Shown here: positions 1 to 7,244 of the stretch, in pieces
How the letters are laid out: each line of letters starts with the position of its first letter
Position numbering within the stretch: position 1 is the stretch's first letter
Assembly: GCA_937907215.1 (NCBI GenBank)
Contig: CALESG010000053.1
Span: 1 to 56,430, forward strand
DNA from: an uncultured Ruminococcus sp.
Lineage (GTDB): Bacteria > Bacillota > Clostridia > Oscillospirales > Ruminococcaceae
Direction: 5' to 3'
Length of the DNA: 56,430 nt
Program-made: the position numbers and the translations under genes
Notes under the pieces: generated by a model
What the model was told of the DNA's origin: nothing
What the model saw: only the letters and a program-made list of their open reading frames with translations
The model's database searches: none

Positions 1-35
1 GAAGGTCGTGCGTTCGAATCGCATTAGGCGTACCA
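1..35 (+). tRNA. tRNA 3' end (partial, possibly Arg)
   Basis: The window opens inside a tRNA gene. A T-arm is visible with the loop TTCGAAT flanked by GTGCG and CGCAT, followed by acceptor strand TAGGCGT, discriminator A and an encoded CCA ending at 35. The anticodon lies outside the window, so the identity is a guess: the acceptor strand resembles clostridial arginine tRNAs. The 3' half of a tRNA is a common integration target, which matters because the following 1 kb looks accessory. Confidence 0.85.
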
Positions 36-43
36 TAAATACT

Positions 44-84
44 AAAAAATCTCCGTCGACGGCTTTGCCTGGCGGAGATTTTTT
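44..84 (+). terminator. Intrinsic terminator after the tRNA
   Basis: A-rich left arm plus CTCCG pairs with CGGAG plus ATTTTTT, with an inner loop of about 17 nt. It ends in a T run directly after the tRNA. Confidence 0.85.
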
Positions 85-93
85 GTAAACTTT

Positions 94-165
94 CGAGGAT
101 TTTTGCAAAATATACAAGCATATGACGTAAAAATACGTTAGATGTTCTTTGTACGATATTGACTT
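94..165 (+). repeat. Dispersed intergenic repeat, copy 1
   Basis: This stretch matches 33499-33583. Both start with CGAGG(A/C)TTTTTG, share TATGACGT, then CGTTAG, and end in GTTCTTTGTACG followed by a similar TTG-containing tail. Copy 2 carries about 13 extra bases in its left half. No ORF is seen in either copy. Function is unknown; a small non-coding mobile or structural repeat is the simplest reading. Confidence 0.6.
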
Positions 166-189
166 AAACATACATATGGAGTATTGACA

Positions 190-858
190 ATGCCGCCTGT
201 TTATGATATTATTAAAAAAACAGGATACATCTGCAAGGGCGGCGGCAGTGCATATGGAGGCAGCTGGAAGCCAAAAAAGCCGGATGATGAAAAATTCCTC
301 GGGAAGCCAAATACCATAAAAGAAACAATAAGGGAAAATAAACATGGAGGTTATAAGTGCCTTATAAAATATGGCAGTGACGGACGAGCAGTGATAGAAC
401 GGCATATGACAGATCATAGTATGCCTAAATGGCACTCTAATCCTCATGATCACCCTATAGATTGGAGTAAGGGCTTTCCTGATATGAGATCGCATGTTAA
501 TTATGAGGACGAAAATATCCCGGAATTTAAAGGATTTAATACAATTAAAGGAGGTATAAAGCAAATGGAATATAAAGATCAGCCAATCAATCCCAACTAT
601 AATCCGGACGACGATAAATTTGAAACACTTGGAGAATTCAAGTTTTATCTTTCAAGAGGTTTTAATGTCGGCTTTGAATATAACGGTGTGGAATATGGTA
701 TTGAAGGACATAATAATAGTTTTGACATTTGGATCTATAATAGAGGAGATATTGCAAATGGTCTAACACTTGAGGAAACTCTTGATTATAAATTTGACGG
801 AGTAAAGCTTCGGGATCTTATTCTTGATGCAACTATCACTGAAAGGCAATGTTCATGA
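190..858 (+). CDS. Orphan toxin-like domain fused in frame to an immunity-like domain
   Basis: I do not recognise a named family with certainty. TGGAG at 177-181 favours the ATG at 190 over an in-frame TTG at 184. Numbering from the TTG, residues 30-110 form a compact His-rich domain (HMTDHSMPKWHSNPHDH) of the kind seen as C-terminal tips of phage-head or polymorphic toxin proteins. Residues 140-220 form a small acidic domain (FETLGEFKFYLSRG, then LTLEETLDYKFDG) like small immunity or accessory proteins of such toxins. An internal AAAGGAGG and ATG at 547-567 lie in the same frame before the second domain, so two adjacent genes may have become one, or the second part is also translated alone. 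No secretion or delivery domain is present, so this is an orphan cassette next to a tRNA. Confidence 0.55.
   Translation: MPPVYDIIKKTGYICKGGGSAYGGSWKPKKPDDEKFLGKPNTIKETIRENKHGGYKCLIKYGSDGRAVIERHMTDHSMPKWHSNPHDHPIDWSKGFPDMRSHVNYEDENIPEFKGFNTIKGGIKQMEYKDQPINPNYNPDDDKFETLGEFKFYLSRGFNVGFEYNGVEYGIEGHNNSFDIWIYNRGDIANGLTLEETLDYKFDGVKLRDLILDATITERQCS
547..567 (+). promoter_or_regulatory. Internal ribosome-binding site and in-frame ATG
   Basis: AAAGGAGG at 547-554 is followed by 10 nt and an ATG at 565 in the same frame as the surrounding ORF. It is a near-perfect start site inside a coding region and would give a 97-residue protein containing only the immunity-like domain. Confidence 0.6.
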
Positions 859-1176
859 TATATTCATCATATGAATACTCTGTCATCTATTTTGTATAAG
901 CATGACAATGAAAATCAGATGCATAAAGCTCCTCGTTCAAAGCTGATTGAGGAGCTTTTATTATACATTTTTCATAATTTCAAGTTAAACTTAAAAACTC
1001 TGACACGAAAACTAATATTTATAAAAACTTCAACCCCAATTCATGCTCTGAAATCGTGACTTTTCGACAGATTGCGTATATTTTTTTGCGTTTTTATAAG
1101 TTATATTAATTTTAAATTACTTGATTTTTTAAAAAGATTTATGTTATTATTTTCTTAAAGTAAAGGAGGATGTGCT
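859..1176 (+). other. Intergenic region before the agr-like locus
   Basis: Holds the terminator at 925-963 and an AT-rich stretch with a possible weak promoter for the response regulator: TTGATT 1121-1126, 18-nt spacer, TATTAT 1145-1150. A 62-codon open frame at 871-1059 runs across the terminator and is not considered a gene. Nothing else is seen. Confidence 0.5.
925..963 (+). terminator. Terminator of the toxin/immunity-like ORF
   Basis: AAAGCTCCTC pairs with GAGGAGCTTT across a 14-nt loop and is followed by a T-rich tail. Confidence 0.85.
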
Positions 1177-1926
1177 ATGATTCGCATCGCTATTGTAGAT
1201 GATGAACTTGTTATTGCAAATAACATTTCAAAAATAACACAGATTCATGCTGATAAACTAAATATAACTGTTTCAATTACTGTCTATAATAGCGGACGTG
1301 AATTTTTAAACCAATATAATATAGGCGATTATGATGTTATATTTCTTGATATTGATATGCCGGAACTTAGTGGAGATATGCTGTCAGCAGAACTTATAAA
1401 AATGGATCCATCTCTTTTATTGGTTTATGTGACAAATTATTGCAATGATGAAGTTTACACTATGTTGAAATACATGCCAATTGGTTTTATGAGAAAACCA
1501 TTTTTTGAAAAGGAAATCGATTCAATGCTGAATGTGCTGAGAGAAAAAATAGTAAGTATACAAAAGACGTATTCTATTCAATCAGGACGCAATGTTATCC
1601 ATATTCCATTAAAAGATGTAATTTATATTGAAAGTGACAGAAATTATACATATTTTTATATGAGCCAACCTATTAGCCACTATTCAAATTATTATGCAAA
1701 TAAGGAACAAACATTTATTAAGGTTCGTAAAAAGATGGATCTTATTGAAGCTGAAATAGAGAAATATGGATTTATACGTATCCATGCAAGTATTTTAGTA
1801 AATTACAGGTGGATCTATTCTATACATAAAAATGAGATAGAAATGGACAATGGAAAAAAATTGCCGATCAGCCGCAGTCGTAAAATAGAAGTAGAAAATA
1901 AATTTATGTATTTCTCAAGGGGATGA
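1177..1926 (+). CDS. LytTR-family response regulator (AgrA-like)
   Basis: A two-component transcription factor of 249 residues. The N-terminal receiver domain shows the acidic pair D8/D9, the phospho-acceptor D58 (FLDIDMP) and the conserved K107 (MRKPF). Residues 135-245 form a LytTR DNA-binding domain (LKDVIYIESDRNYTYFY, then FIRIHASILVN). AAAGGAGG precedes the ATG. The histidine kinase gene starts 4 bp after its stop, and the AgrB/AgrD pair lies downstream, so it most likely responds to the cyclic peptide made by that pair. LytTR proteins typically bind two direct repeats about 21 bp apart; such repeats occur at 3406-3436. In Staphylococcus the order is agrBDCA; here the regulator genes come first. 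Confidence 0.93.
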   Translation: MIRIAIVDDELVIANNISKITQIHADKLNITVSITVYNSGREFLNQYNIGDYDVIFLDIDMPELSGDMLSAELIKMDPSLLLVYVTNYCNDEVYTMLKYMPIGFMRKPFFEKEIDSMLNVLREKIVSIQKTYSIQSGRNVIHIPLKDVIYIESDRNYTYFYMSQPISHYSNYYANKEQTFIKVRKKMDLIEAEIEKYGFIRIHASILVNYRWIYSIHKNEIEMDNGKKLPISRSRKIEVENKFMYFSRG

Positions 1927-1930
1927 TTAA

Positions 1931-3268
1931 GTGAAAACATTTTGGACAATAACAGAACTCATTGCTGTTTTAATGGAGAATTGGATCATTTATGATTTCT
2001 ACTCAAAATTTCACTCTGCAAAGTACAACACAATATGGCAGAAATTGGTTTATATTGGATTTATCTGTATAACAAGTACATTAGCTATAATAATAGATTC
2101 ATTTACCGATTTCAGCGGAATGTTAACATTGATTTGTATTGCTATGGTCATTCTGTACGGCATCATTTTCTTAAAAGGTTCTATTTTCTCTAAATTTTTC
2201 TTACCTATTATAGCGTTCGGTTTAATTTTTATAATAAATATATCTGTAAGTACTGTATGTGCTATTGCTTCGCATCATAAGCAAGAAACATTATTTATCG
2301 AACAAACAAATATGCGTTTTTTCTGTATTATTACAACAAAACTTATTTTCTTTCTTGTGACAAGAATTATTTTAGGACTGTTTAATAAAGGTGTCATGCT
2401 TAGAAAACAAGAGTGGATCATGATGTCCGGTATATCATTTATATCATTATTTATTGGAACAGCTGTAGTAGAGATTGGGATCTCATCATCTGATTTGGAT
2501 TCGCCCGCATATATGTTTTGCTTTTGCGGTATTATTTGCATTGATATTTTTGTATTTATTATGCTGTCTCAAATTACAAAGCAAAATCAAAAGGCACCTG
2601 AATTATCATTACTTGAACTCCAGGTCGAACAGCAAAAACAGGCACTTGAGAATATAGATATTATGCAAAATAAAATTCGTCAGTGCAATCATGACAACTT
2701 TAATCATATGATGCTTATACAACAAATGATAACCAAAAAGAATTATAAAGAAGCAGAAGAATATTTGAACTCATTGCTAAATAGAAATCCAGAGATGATA
2801 ATATCAAGCATACAGCTGCCGGATTGCTTTTTAAAATCTGTATTGATGATAAAATTCGAATTGTGCAAGAAGAAAAATATACCTATTTCAATTAAAGCTG
2901 ATGACAGTACACCGTCATGTGAGTCATTGGATTTATGTATCCTGCTGTCTAATCTTTTGGATAATGCAATTGAAGCAAGTGAAAAAGTCGCTGATCCTAA
3001 AATAGAGATAATCCTGTCAAAAAATAAATCGTATTATAATATTATTGTAAAAAATAAGATAGAAACATCGATTCTAAAAAATAATGCAAACTTAAAAACA
3101 ACTAAAAGTGAAAAACAAAGACACGGAATAGGGATTCAAAGTATTAGGGAAACAGTCAACCGTTATAATGGTATGATGGAATACTATGAAAAAGACAATT
3201 ATTTTATTGCAAGCATATGGCTTAGCGATACATTAAATGAAATAAAAATCAATAAAGAAAAAATATAA
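1931..3268 (+). CDS. GHKL sensor histidine kinase (AgrC-like)
   Basis: A 445-residue membrane receptor kinase. The first 215 residues hold about six or seven hydrophobic segments, as in AgrC peptide receptors. A linker helix (ELQVEQQKQALENI) leads to the phospho-acceptor region RQCNHDNFNHMM (His254). The ATPase domain shows the N box (LLSNLLDNAIEAS, about residue 340) and a G box (GIGIQSI, about 396). The start is GTG with AAGGGG upstream, 4 bp after the regulator gene. It should sense the extracellular peptide processed by the AgrB-like protein and phosphorylate the LytTR regulator. Ligand specificity cannot be read from sequence. Confidence 0.92.
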   Translation: MKTFWTITELIAVLMENWIIYDFYSKFHSAKYNTIWQKLVYIGFICITSTLAIIIDSFTDFSGMLTLICIAMVILYGIIFLKGSIFSKFFLPIIAFGLIFIINISVSTVCAIASHHKQETLFIEQTNMRFFCIITTKLIFFLVTRIILGLFNKGVMLRKQEWIMMSGISFISLFIGTAVVEIGISSSDLDSPAYMFCFCGIICIDIFVFIMLSQITKQNQKAPELSLLELQVEQQKQALENIDIMQNKIRQCNHDNFNHMMLIQQMITKKNYKEAEEYLNSLLNRNPEMIISSIQLPDCFLKSVLMIKFELCKKKNIPISIKADDSTPSCESLDLCILLSNLLDNAIEASEKVADPKIEIILSKNKSYYNIIVKNKIETSILKNNANLKTTKSEKQRHGIGIQSIRETVNRYNGMMEYYEKDNYFIASIWLSDTLNEIKINKEKI

Positions 3269-3281
3269 ATAAGAGAAAAAT

Positions 3282-3340
3282 AAAGATTTTTCAGTTGGCA
3301 ATTTTAAAAAAATGCTTATCTGGAAAATCTTTATTTATTT
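3282..3340 (+). terminator. Terminator-like hairpin after the kinase gene
   Basis: AAAGATTTTTCAG (3282-3294) pairs with CTGGAAAATCTTT (3320-3332) over 13 bp with one G-U pair, followed by ATTTATTT. It separates the regulator/kinase genes from agrB. Confidence 0.6.
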
Positions 3341-3405
3341 GAGCAAAATCAGACTTTATGAATGACATATTTCTTGATTATAAAATCAATATTAAAAAGC
3401 CTGCA

Positions 3406-3436
3406 AATTATCCCAGAAACTATACCAATTATCCCA
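3406..3436 (+). promoter_or_regulatory. Direct-repeat operator, candidate LytTR (AgrA-like) site
   Basis: AATTATCCCA occurs twice, at 3406-3415 and 3427-3436, start to start 21 bp, i.e. two helical turns on the same DNA face. The second copy ends 5 bp before a -35-like TTGAAA. This spacing and position are those described for AgrA/ComE/PlnC-type operators. Confidence 0.7.
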
Positions 3437-3441
3437 AGTAC

Positions 3442-3470
3442 TTGAAATGCAATATTTTTTGTGATAAAGT
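3442..3470 (+). promoter_or_regulatory. Promoter of agrB/agrD-like genes
   Basis: TTGAAA 3442-3447, 17-nt spacer, TAAAGT 3465-3470. The weak -10 fits an activator-dependent promoter next to the direct repeats. The leader before the ribosome-binding site would be very short. Confidence 0.5.
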
Positions 3471-3491
3471 GTAATGTAAGAGGTGAAAAAA

Positions 3492-4094
3492 ATGTTAGTA
3501 AAAATTGCTTCAAAATTAACATTGATTCTTCATCGTAATAATATTATTTCCGAAGATGAAACTGAAATTTATCAGTATGGATTAGAAATGATTCTTTCCA
3601 CAATTTTGAATTGCATGATAGTTCTTTTTGCAGGAGCTTTAATGAATGAGCTTTTAGCAGCTATTATATTTTTTACAATATTTGCAGCAGTACGAAGCAG
3701 CAGCGGTGGTTACCACGCAGATACATACTTAAAATGCAATAGTATTTTTGCTGTGAATTTAATAATGGTTTTGCTTTGGGTGAAATTTGCCGCTCCGTTT
3801 TATTTTATAGTTTGTCATGTTATATTTATTTTAATTTATTTTATGATGGTTACAAAATATGCCCCTATTGAAAATCCAAATAAAACATTGTCGGATTTGC
3901 AAAAAAAGCACAATAAGGTACTATCTATTATTTATGGAATCATTCTTACAACAATTTCTTTGATCTTGTGGTATGGATTTGATTTAAAAAAATATGCCAT
4001 GTTAATTGCAGCAACTATGTTGTCAATAACAATATCTATGGCTATTGTAATTCTAAGAAAGGAAGATAAAACTTATGAAGAATACAATTCTTAA
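3492..4094 (+). CDS. AgrB-like accessory gene regulator protease
   Basis: An integral-membrane cysteine endopeptidase that trims AgrD-type propeptides and forms the cyclic (thio)lactone. The signature GGYHA...C is present, with catalytic His75 and Cys82 in SSGGYHADTYLKC; several hydrophobic segments follow. The ATG at 3492 is chosen because GAGGTG at 3480-3485 lies 6 nt before it; an upstream in-frame GTG at 3483 is inside that ribosome-binding site. The 200 residues match the family length. Its last 20 bases overlap the AgrD-like gene, which implies translational coupling. Confidence 0.92.
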   Translation: MLVKIASKLTLILHRNNIISEDETEIYQYGLEMILSTILNCMIVLFAGALMNELLAAIIFFTIFAAVRSSSGGYHADTYLKCNSIFAVNLIMVLLWVKFAAPFYFIVCHVIFILIYFMMVTKYAPIENPNKTLSDLQKKHNKVLSIIYGIILTTISLILWYGFDLKKYAMLIAATMLSITISMAIVILRKEDKTYEEYNS

Positions 4095-4197
4095 AATAGT
4101 TGCTAATGCAAGTAAAAAGATGGCTGTAAAGGCTTGCGGCAATGCATCTTATTATGGTTTCCATCAACCAAAAGAACCAAAGACTCTTAAGAAGTAA
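4075..4197 (+). CDS. AgrD-like autoinducer propeptide (40 aa)
   Basis: A short gene in another frame, overlapping the end of agrB by 20 bp. The product has the AgrD layout: an amphipathic N-terminal leader (MKNTILKIVANASKKMAVKA), a core (CGNASYYGF) and a charged tail (HQPKEPKTLKK) of the kind found in clostridial cyclic lactone peptides. A five-residue ring closed on Ser25 (SYYGF) or a larger ring closed on Cys21 are both possible. GGAAG inside agrB at 4061-4065 could act as ribosome-binding site. The terminator at 4253 closes the unit. Confidence comes from position and layout rather than sequence identity. Confidence 0.85.
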   Translation: MKNTILKIVANASKKMAVKACGNASYYGFHQPKEPKTLKK

Positions 4198-4252
4198 GAG
4201 TCAGCAAACAGATATATTATATTGGTAAATGCCAGATAAATATATCAAATCA

Positions 4253-4296
4253 AACTGCCGTATTGTTAGCCTTTCAACAATACGGCAGTTTTTCTA
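4253..4296 (+). terminator. Terminator of agrBD-like operon
   Basis: AACTGCCGTATTGTT pairs perfectly with AACAATACGGCAGTT (15 bp, 8-nt loop) and is followed by TTTC and a T-rich run. The converging minus-strand gene could use it as well. Confidence 0.92.
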
Positions 4297-4310
4297 TTTT
4301 TATTTTATAA

Positions 4311-4613
4311 TTATTCAAAATCAAAACCAGATATGTCACTCACCAGAGGAATAAAAATCGGGTCTGCAAAAGCAAACAGCAAAGTCTGTATATCTTTAGA
4401 CTCCATAAATGAAAAATCAAAAACAGCACTTCTGCCCAAAATACTTATCTCCATACCTTTATCAGGATCTTTCTTTATTTCAGCCATTGCAGTCTGTGCC
4501 GAACTCATCTTATTTCCCGATACAGATGAAACCTCTATCCAACTAAGCAAGCCTATATTAAGCATAATATAAGCTAAAAGTATTTTCACTGCCTTAATGA
4601 TTTTTCTTTTCAC
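4311..4613 (-). CDS. Small membrane-anchored protein downstream of spoIIP
   Basis: I do not recognise a family. Numbered from the chosen start, the 100 residues hold one N-terminal membrane segment (LLAYIMLNIGLLSWIEV), a soluble middle (SSAQTAMAEIKKDPDKGMEI) and a hydrophobic C-terminal part. An ATG at 4628 is immediately followed by GGAGG, so that ATG lies in the ribosome-binding site; the GTG at 4613, 8 nt after GGAGG, is the better start. The gene follows spoIIP with under 20 bp between them and is probably cotranscribed, which suggests but does not prove a role in sporulation. Confidence 0.7.
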   Translation of the reverse strand: MKRKIIKAVKILLAYIMLNIGLLSWIEVSSVSGNKMSSAQTAMAEIKKDPDKGMEISILGRSAVFDFSFMESKDIQTLLFAFADPIFIPLVSDISGFDFE

Positions 4614-4630
4614 TTTATATTCCTCCATAT

Positions 4631-5767
4631 TTAATGCAGATCAAGCAAAACTTCTGCCAAAGCATCGCCTAAAAGAGAGCCGGCATACATTGCCTGTTCC
4701 AATGTATTGCCGTGAGAACCCACTTCAATAAGTAAACTGCCTGTTGTTAGATCCTGATTATATCTTCTGTAGTCAAAAAGCAAAGGTCGTGTAAGTCCTG
4801 GATACATACTTTCCATCTGCTCTTGTAGTCGGCAGGCAAAACGAAAGTTAAACATATAATTCGGCATATCCATAGTTCCATCATCACATCCTGATATTAT
4901 CATAACCTGAGCCGACTCTTTTCCGTTTATCTCTACTATCGGCTGAGTAATAGAGCTTTCTGTACCTATAGCATCTCTATGTATGTCAAGTACAACCTTA
5001 ATGCTTGGATTTTCCTCTAAAATTGATTTTACAGTTTCTGCACTGCGTTCATATGCACCTGTATATGATGGATAATCATGTATAGTTTCATCATGTATAG
5101 TAATGATTCCGGCATCTCTTAGCTTTTCGGCTATGATCTCACCTACTGCTACAACATTCTTGGTACTTTCAGTAGTTCTATAATTAAAACTTGGATCAAA
5201 AAATTCCCGCACATATGGCTCATATGTTTCAGTAGTATGAGTATGCATTATAAGCACCTGGGGTTTTTCATTTACAGATATTTTAAAGGCTGGCTTTAAA
5301 ACACTTTCCTGTAATAATTCGTCGTTAGATATAGAGGTACTATTCGACACCTGTCCGCCGTTTTCAAGTGAAAAAAACTTATCGCCTGAATATCCGCTTA
5401 ATGATGTACGTATTATTTCAGTATCATAATTCACATTCCATTTTTCCGGATAAGGCTTATCACCTTTATTTGTATCATCGGAAGATGTTTCTTCTGATTC
5501 CCCTTCTGAATTTTTATCAGCATTGGCATCAAGCACTTCATCACTAAGCGGATTCCATTCTTCTCTCTGCAAGTCAACATAGACTTCATTGCAAACATTG
5601 CTGAGTATATCGGTTCTATCTTCAGAGTTATCAATATCGTTCTTCTTTTTAGAATAATTTCCATTTAATGACGCACAAATTGCAGCGGCGGCTATTAAAA
5701 TGCTTACAGCAGAAATTATTTTTCGTCGTAATCTTGCAGCTGCTCTTCGAGAAAGACGCTTTCTCAT
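4631..5767 (-). CDS. spoIIP: Stage II sporulation protein P
   Basis: A membrane-anchored zinc-dependent peptidoglycan amidase that, with SpoIID and SpoIIM, degrades septal wall during engulfment of the forespore. A basic N-terminus and one membrane segment (residues about 15-34) precede an acidic linker; the catalytic domain from about residue 165 shows HTHTTETYEP, LDIHRDA and IEVGSHGNT, the metal and catalytic motifs of the SpoIIP family. The 378 residues are close to the usual length. In Bacillus spoIIP is made in the mother cell under sigma-E; no promoter call is made here. A small membrane protein gene follows closely. Confidence 0.95.
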   Translation of the reverse strand: MRKRLSRRAAARLRRKIISAVSILIAAAAICASLNGNYSKKKNDIDNSEDRTDILSNVCNEVYVDLQREEWNPLSDEVLDANADKNSEGESEETSSDDTNKGDKPYPEKWNVNYDTEIIRTSLSGYSGDKFFSLENGGQVSNSTSISNDELLQESVLKPAFKISVNEKPQVLIMHTHTTETYEPYVREFFDPSFNYRTTESTKNVVAVGEIIAEKLRDAGIITIHDETIHDYPSYTGAYERSAETVKSILEENPSIKVVLDIHRDAIGTESSITQPIVEINGKESAQVMIISGCDDGTMDMPNYMFNFRFACRLQEQMESMYPGLTRPLLFDYRRYNQDLTTGSLLIEVGSHGNTLEQAMYAGSLLGDALAEVLLDLH

Positions 5768-5848
5768 TCCATCACCTCGTTATTATATCCGTGATGTTTA
5801 AGTTTATGCAGCACTGTCAGTATTTATGATATATAAATAACCCTAAAG

Positions 5849-5887
5849 AAAAAAGGCTGCTGCAACTAAAATTTCTGCAACAGCCCT
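5849..5887 (-). terminator. Terminator of prfB
   Basis: On the minus strand GGCTGTTGCA pairs with TGCAGCAGCC, loop 11 nt, followed by TTTTTTC. Confidence 0.88.
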
Positions 5888-5898
5888 ATTTTTAATAT

Positions 5899-7017
5899 TT
5901 ATTTCTGCAATGTTCCGCTGGTAAGACCTTTAAGATATGCATTGATAAATCCATCTAAGTCGCCGTCCATTACTGCTTGAATATTACCATTTTCAAAATT
6001 GGTACGGTGATCTTTTGCAAGAGTATATGGCATAAATACATATGAACGAATCTGCGCACCCCATGCAATTTCCTTTTGCACACCTTTAATATCTGCTATC
6101 TTGTCCAGATGCTCTCTTTCCTTTATCTCAACAAGCTTTGACTTAAGCATTTTCATTGCAAAGTCTTTATTCTGGAACTGACTTCTCTGAGTTTGACATG
6201 ATACTACAATACCTGTAGGAATATGTGTCAAACGTACAGCAGAACTGGTCTTGTTGATATGCTGACCACCTGCACCGCTTGCACGGAACACATCCATTTT
6301 AACATCTTCCGGTCTAATATCAACTTCCATATTATCATCAATTTCCGGCATTACTTCAAGCGCAGAAAATGATGTGTGTCGTCTGCCAGAGGCATCAAAC
6401 GGAGATATACGAACTAATCTGTGTACGCCTGATTCTGATTTTAAGAAACCATATGCATTTTCACCTTCAATAAGGATAGATGCACTTTTAAGTCCTGCTT
6501 CATCACCATCAAGATAATCAAGTGTAGTTACCTTGAAATTATGTCTTTCTGCCCAACGATGATACATACGATAAAGCATTTCCGCCCAATCCTGAGCTTC
6601 TGTTCCACCTGCACCAGCATGAAATGTCAAAATAGCATTTGAATTGTCATATTCACCTGTAAGCAGTGAAGAAAGACGCATTTCCTCAAGGGTTTTTTCA
6701 AAAACTTCAATTTCAGAATTTATATCATCATCACTTTCTGTTACTCCCTCTTCAATTGAAAGCTCGATAAGGGCGATAATATCTTCCAGACTGTCATTCA
6801 ATTTATTATATTTATTGATTTTATTTTCAAGAGATTTTGATTCCTGCAAAACTTTCTGAGAATTATCAAGGTCGTCCCAAAATCCATCAGCAGCAATCTG
6901 TGCTTGAAGATCATCATAACGTGCTTTAGACTTCTCAAGACCTAAAACATCATATAAATCCTTCATATCCTTACGGTGATCACACATTGCCACACGCAAT
7001 TCATCTAATAATACCAT
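5899..7017 (-). CDS. prfB: Peptide chain release factor 2
   Basis: Release factor 2 ends translation at UGA and UAA. The 372 residues carry the stop-codon-reading SPF tripeptide (RISPFDASGRR) and the catalytic GGQ loop (SGAGGQHINKT). The start is the ATG at 7017 with AAGGAAA upstream; a longer open frame to 7152 runs through palindromic leader DNA and is not part of the protein. Most bacterial prfB genes need a +1 frameshift at CTT-TGA near codon 25. Here the matching place reads GGT CTT GAG AAG without an in-frame stop, so autoregulation by frameshifting is absent. The 135-nt leader holds two strong palindromes. Confidence 0.96.
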   Translation of the reverse strand: MVLLDELRVAMCDHRKDMKDLYDVLGLEKSKARYDDLQAQIAADGFWDDLDNSQKVLQESKSLENKINKYNKLNDSLEDIIALIELSIEEGVTESDDDINSEIEVFEKTLEEMRLSSLLTGEYDNSNAILTFHAGAGGTEAQDWAEMLYRMYHRWAERHNFKVTTLDYLDGDEAGLKSASILIEGENAYGFLKSESGVHRLVRISPFDASGRRHTSFSALEVMPEIDDNMEVDIRPEDVKMDVFRASGAGGQHINKTSSAVRLTHIPTGIVVSCQTQRSQFQNKDFAMKMLKSKLVEIKEREHLDKIADIKGVQKEIAWGAQIRSYVFMPYTLAKDHRTNFENGNIQAVMDGDLDGFINAYLKGLTSGTLQK

Positions 7018-7045
7018 GACGATTTTCCTTTCTGTATTCATATAT

Positions 7046-7110
7046 AGCAAACGACAAAAAATTTTTGTGTTTGCTATTTGCCGATCTACACGCAGCACGC
7101 ATAAGCGTGC
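7046..7110 (-). promoter_or_regulatory. Palindromic leader of prfB
   Basis: Two hairpins lie between the promoter and the prfB start. AGCAAAC-g-ACAAAAA pairs with TTTTTGTGTTTGCT (7046-7075, 14 bp, one bulge, loop of 1 nt), and GCACGC-ATAA-GCGTGC is at 7095-7110. The first could act as a terminator or attenuator; it may also simply be a repeat. Confidence 0.5.
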
Positions 7111-7158
7111 GGATGTGCAAGGCAATTTAAATAAGTTATTATAAGCTGACACGATATT

Positions 7159-7187
7159 ATTATACTACAAACTCCTCCCATGTGCAA
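7159..7187 (-). promoter_or_regulatory. Promoter of prfB
   Basis: On the minus strand TTGCAC (7187-7182), 17-nt spacer, TATAAT (7164-7159). Transcription would start near 7152, leaving a leader of about 135 nt. Confidence 0.7.
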
Positions 7188-7244
7188 ATGAATTTCAAAT
7201 TTTTGTGTAATATAACAATTTCGCATAATAATGATAAATATTAC

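Noticed and set aside
871..1059. 62-codon plus-strand ORF after the toxin-like gene
   Set aside because: It runs straight through a perfect terminator hairpin, has no ribosome-binding site and no protein-like pattern.
1..1060. Prophage or integrative element at the tRNA
   Set aside because: No integrase and no second copy of the tRNA 3' end is visible in the window; only an orphan ORF and a repeat are present. An element could extend to the left, which cannot be seen.
5899..7152. Longer prfB with 45 extra N-terminal residues
   Set aside because: The extension crosses the palindromic leader; the ATG at 7017 has a good ribosome-binding site and matches the family N-terminus.
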